Part shown: one piece after another, positions 60,841 to 64,000 of the stretch
Position numbering within the stretch: position 1 is the stretch's first letter
Layout of the letters: each line of letters opens with the position of its first letter
Assembly: GCA_011009095.1 (NCBI GenBank)
Contig: VTPC01005888.1
Coordinates: forward strand, 37,063 to 101,062
Length of the DNA: 64,000 nucleotides
Direction: 5' to 3'
Origin: Ignelater luminosus
Lineage: Eukaryota > Arthropoda > Insecta > Coleoptera > Elateridae
The notes under the pieces: model-generated
Told to the model about the DNA's origin: nothing
What the model saw: the letters and a program-made list of their open reading frames with translations, nothing else
Database searches by the model: none
Program-made: the position numbers and the translations under genes

Positions 60841-62521
60841 AATTATCCTGTCGCTATAATATAGAAAAATTCTATAGCAAGGTAAGTTACTGATACTGAA
60901 GTATCGATATTATAAAAATGCTTGCAGCACATCCTTACTTACTTAGATATCTCAAAACTCGATTAAAAACCCAAATTAATCTATTGGAGGCTATTCGACT
61001 ATGTTGATACTAGAAAAGAAATCTGCGCGTATTACACCAAAAATGTTAGGTTTCTACCCGGAAAAAGTTTATATATTCGGTTTCCTGCGTACTGATATTA
61101 TTTGATCTAGGCAACAACATATTAAAATACTCGGGTTTAGAACCATGTGCGCCCTACGTTATCTGGGTGTCGACTGTGTACCACCCTTGAAAAAGCACTT
61201 TTTCTTTCTGCAACTACTATGCTAAGCGGACGAGTGGTTCGATTTGGACAGAAGGTGTTTCAAAAGAGCGAGAATGTAAAGATTAACACTTTAGTTAGTC
61301 AAGTTGGACATAAAAAAGGCATTTTAAAATGGTTTAAAATGTTCGAAAATGTATTATGTTTAATCTGGAAAAACATTTTATATGAATATGCGCAATTTGG
61401 ACCTATTCCCCCACTCCTACTCAGTAGAGAGTGTATGTCTGCGTCCGCTTGTCTCTGCTAATTTAGTTGTGACGTGTCATTGACACCTTGCCGTACTGAT
61501 TCTCTTATAGTGGACATTGTTCTCTAAATAAAAACTGTAAGAAAGAACGTAACACTTGTTGAAAGGGATACCGACTTCTTTGCCATGCTTATTGTACGAG
61601 TCAGTGGATGTGCTCCCGACTATTAGTAAGGTATACGGCAAAGTGTATGTTATTAACAGCATGCAATTGATGGTGTAGAAGAAATCATCTTATCACGAGC
61701 TTCTGAAGACAATGGATGCATTAAGATCGGAAGTTTCTAATACTTGTAATGTGAAGGATGCAATCCAGTGAATGTGTGTAAAATTAAAGAGAGATTTGTC
61801 TGTGCTTTTTATTTTACTGCTGAAGGGTCAGCACAACAAATGGACTGACGTGGCATCTGGCTTGCCGACTCGTTATGTGAACTTTGATCTTGCTACCCTT
61901 CTACCGACCATTGCTGCTCTTGATCAGCATTTTTTGCGTACCTACATACCTGCAGGTAGGCTTCCGTTCGGTAATTTACTTAGTTTTTTATTAGTCAGTT
62001 TATAATAGGTTCAAGAATGGATGGGAAGCAAGCTGCTGTCCCTGAGATACTTTTACTCTTAAGATAAAACAGAACTGTCTTGTTATAGTGCTCACTGCCG
62101 GGAAAGCACCTTCATCAATATCTTAGAAGTTGACATCGATTCTGACGACGACTTTTAAGCACAATCGTTTTTATTTTATTCATTATGCTTATTTAGCTTT
62201 GAATGTACTTGTTAGACAACCAGTAAAGTAGTTGTCTTGTAGCTGTGATAGACAACCAGTAAAGATCTCAGACATAATTCTCCTTGTTCCTTTTGTCGTC
62301 TTTTGAAACAATCCACTTCAAACTGGACTACTTGCTTGTCTACCACAGCAGTATACCGTTGACGCCCTGAAAATCCTTTCAAACGGGTGTAGAAAAAACA
62401 TGGTATTTTTTGTTGCGGGGATTTGGACAATAAATTCGCGGAATAAGTATTTTAATCTATTGTTAGCAGCGCTAAAGAGTTTATCTCGGCTGCAAGATTT
62501 GTCAAATTTTACACCGCGTTC
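60841..62521. other. No gene recognised
   Basis: The 61.1-62.0 kb part is less AT-rich and has plus-strand frames at 61147-61461 and 61772-62005. Neither has an identifiable family, a supported start or splice context. Possibly decayed mobile DNA. Confidence 0.35.
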
Positions 62522-62890
62522 ATGAAGATTTCAAAAATGCAACACACAGATGTTTATAAGTGCATTCAGCAGTTCCAGAAAAGCAGGGGAGATGATAATG
62601 ACGATACGCATACCAAACGTTCCACCACTATGCGCATCAATCAAGAAATTCAAAAGACTCAAGAGCTTAAATTGTCTGATCGACATGCAAGAACCACAAT
62701 AATTCCCAATTTACCGAGGATTAGCAAATGTGAGATATAATAGATTTTAAAGAGAAGGTTAGAAGATGGGAAAACTGTACGCTAAACTTATTCCCAAAGT
62801 GCTGACTGATGAACAGAAACTGCGCAGCACTTCCTGCAGTAACGACTGGATAGTTAATGGTAGTAACCTACTTGGAAAGGGCGTTCGTTT
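62522..62890 (+). pseudogene. Mariner-type transposase N-terminal relic
   Basis: The plus strand reads DVYKCIQQFQKSRGDDNDD and then ELKLSDRHARTT, matching a mariner linker (WxxRFxxGRxxxxDDxRxGRP ... MLSDRRxTxREI). After a disruption, MGKLYAKLIPKVLTDEQKLR follows at about 62766-62825, matching MRKxCAKLVPKxLTDEQK. No catalytic region follows; the sequence stops resembling a transposase near 62890. Multiple frame disruptions make it a dead fragment. Confidence 0.6.
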
Positions 62891-63776
62891 CGAGTTATTA
62901 GAAATTTAACATTAATTCGTTACTTCAGTACGATGTCTCTTTCTGTCTTTTTCTATTGCGTCGGAAACCTTTCAAGTGTTTGCATTAAACACTTTTGTGC
63001 AATCCGATAAACAAGTAATAGACTGGCACAACTTGCAATATACAAAAAATAAATATGTTGTTACTCATGATAGCGGGCGTGCACATTTCCAGCGTTGCCA
63101 ACAATGGAATCAGATAGTCATTCCGCGAATTTATTGTTAATATCTCGTATTTCACAATTCAAATTTTGTAAGGAAGACTGTGGTACTGTGACTAGAAAGA
63201 GTTTCATCATTTCAGTTATGAGTTCATGACCTATCCAAAACTGACTGCTCGTCTGTTGTTTTGAAATATTGTAAAACAAACTTAATGGAAAGATTGCTAT
63301 ATCTTTTAATAAAGTGGAAATATTCATAAATCATAACTATTTCTCTTGACACCTTTTAGTTCTTCCTCATGGTTTAACCAATTCACTACAGTAAAACCTC
63401 TGAGAGTGGATGTTTCTTTCTTGTACCATTGTTAAATTTACTTAAATTAGTGTTTAAGCCTTTTCTAAGGCTTTTCATCTTCTTTAAAGTATGTTGTTTA
63501 GCATTTCAAGATTTTGCCAGTTCTTTCTTTTAACTTCCTTTTATTCAAATCTGTTTCCATGTAGGTACCATAAATAAGAATTTTAACGGATATTATTCAC
63601 ACAAACTAGTCACAAAAGGAAGTAACAAGCGCTTGTACTGTGATAAGAAGGTTTCTCGAAGAAAAATCAAATGTTGATTTTAAACATTATTATAGTTTAG
63701 AACAATGAATAACACATCTATTGTGTAACCATAAAAAACAATCTAAAATTACCGACTTAAAGCTGAAATTTTTATA
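62891..63776. other. No gene recognised
   Basis: AT-rich spacer between the mariner relic and the transposon at the window edge. No supported exon or RNA gene was seen. Confidence 0.4.
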
Positions 63777-64000
63777 AAGGGTTTTCCAATAAGAGGTGTT
63801 ATTTTGAATAGCCCGCTATTTCGGTAGATGTCACTTTTGAAGCTATCATTTTTTGACATTTGACAAGTAGAAACTACGCCATTAATAAATATGAAACGAT
63901 ACACGCTTCAACAACGCATTGAAATTATTAAAATTCACTATAAAAATCGTGAAAATTTGGCAGAGACGGTTCGTAAAACTCGAACATTTTTGGGTCACCA
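63777..64000 (+). mobile_element. 5' end of a Tc3-like (DUF4817-type) transposon, cut by window edge
   Basis: A likely terminus AAGGGTTTTCCAATAAGAGG begins after TA in a TTTATAAA context, about 110 bp before a transposase start codon. The element runs off the window, so the far end and target duplication cannot be checked. Confidence 0.6.
63891..64000 (+). CDS. Transposase N terminus, partial (DUF4817-type HTH)
   Basis: The ATG at 63891 opens MKRYTLQQRIEIIKIHYKN, then ENLAETVRKTRTFLG. This is the characteristic helix-turn-helix start of the arthropod Tc3-like transposases whose C-terminal remains occur in the fold-back elements at 6.6, 11.7 and 17.9 kb. The frame is open up to the window edge (36 codons). 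Whether the full gene is intact cannot be seen here. Confidence 0.75.
   Translation, partial: MKRYTLQQRIEIIKIHYKNRENLAETVRKTRTFLGH

Noticed and set aside
1-64000. CRISPR arrays, operons and bacterial-type signals
   Set aside because: No regularly spaced repeats of CRISPR type; genes are intron-containing and eukaryotic, so such features are not expected.

Overview
The window is AT-rich, intron-containing animal nuclear DNA, almost certainly from an insect. The evidence is GT-AG introns, a four-exon array of GILT (gamma-interferon-inducible lysosomal thiol reductase) genes, an arthropod-like AP-3 sigma subunit, many Tc1/mariner, pogo and non-LTR relics, and a short TTAGG run. A beetle is plausible, but the sequence does not settle the order. 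Identifications rest on reading protein motifs by eye; no database search was run.

Layout. 0-8.5 kb: a two-copy tandem repeat, two TA-flanked fold-back transposons (1.77-2.63 and 6.63-7.64 kb) and a short hAT-type MITE with an 8-bp target duplication. 8.6-9.4 kb: a complete AP-3 sigma gene on the plus strand. 11.1-12.4 kb: two transposase relics. 13.8-32.6 kb: a minus-strand GILT array with three apparently complete genes (222, 208 and 208 aa) and one pseudogene. 33.6-38.3 kb: a non-LTR relic, then a 2.9-kb inverted-repeat structure holding a TTAGG run and a nested TTAA-flanked element. 39.9-57.3 kb: one cysteine dioxygenase gene on the minus strand, split by an intron of about 16.5 kb that carries a dead mariner and two other elements. 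57.3-64 kb: no gene recognised, an A-rich strand-skewed stretch, a mariner relic, and the start of another transposon cut by the window edge.

The GILT array seems to have grown by tandem segmental duplication. About 16.76-22.8 kb matches about 24.2-33.6 kb in the same orientation, and each unit carries one GILT gene plus a small plus-strand exon-like ORF of unknown identity. The units differ mainly by mobile elements. Unit 1 gained a 1.86-kb fold-back transposon. Unit 2 gained a hairpin MITE, a LINE 3' end, a 2.77-kb pogo-like element, a 315-bp MITE and a 1.29-kb mariner with an open transposase frame. The partner unit often shows the empty site, so insertions can be ordered relative to the duplication.

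The most notable pattern is a set of at least five TA-flanked fold-back elements with ends of the form CAG(G/T)GTG and long inverted arms. Three of them keep pieces of one Tc3-like, DUF4817-type transposase family.
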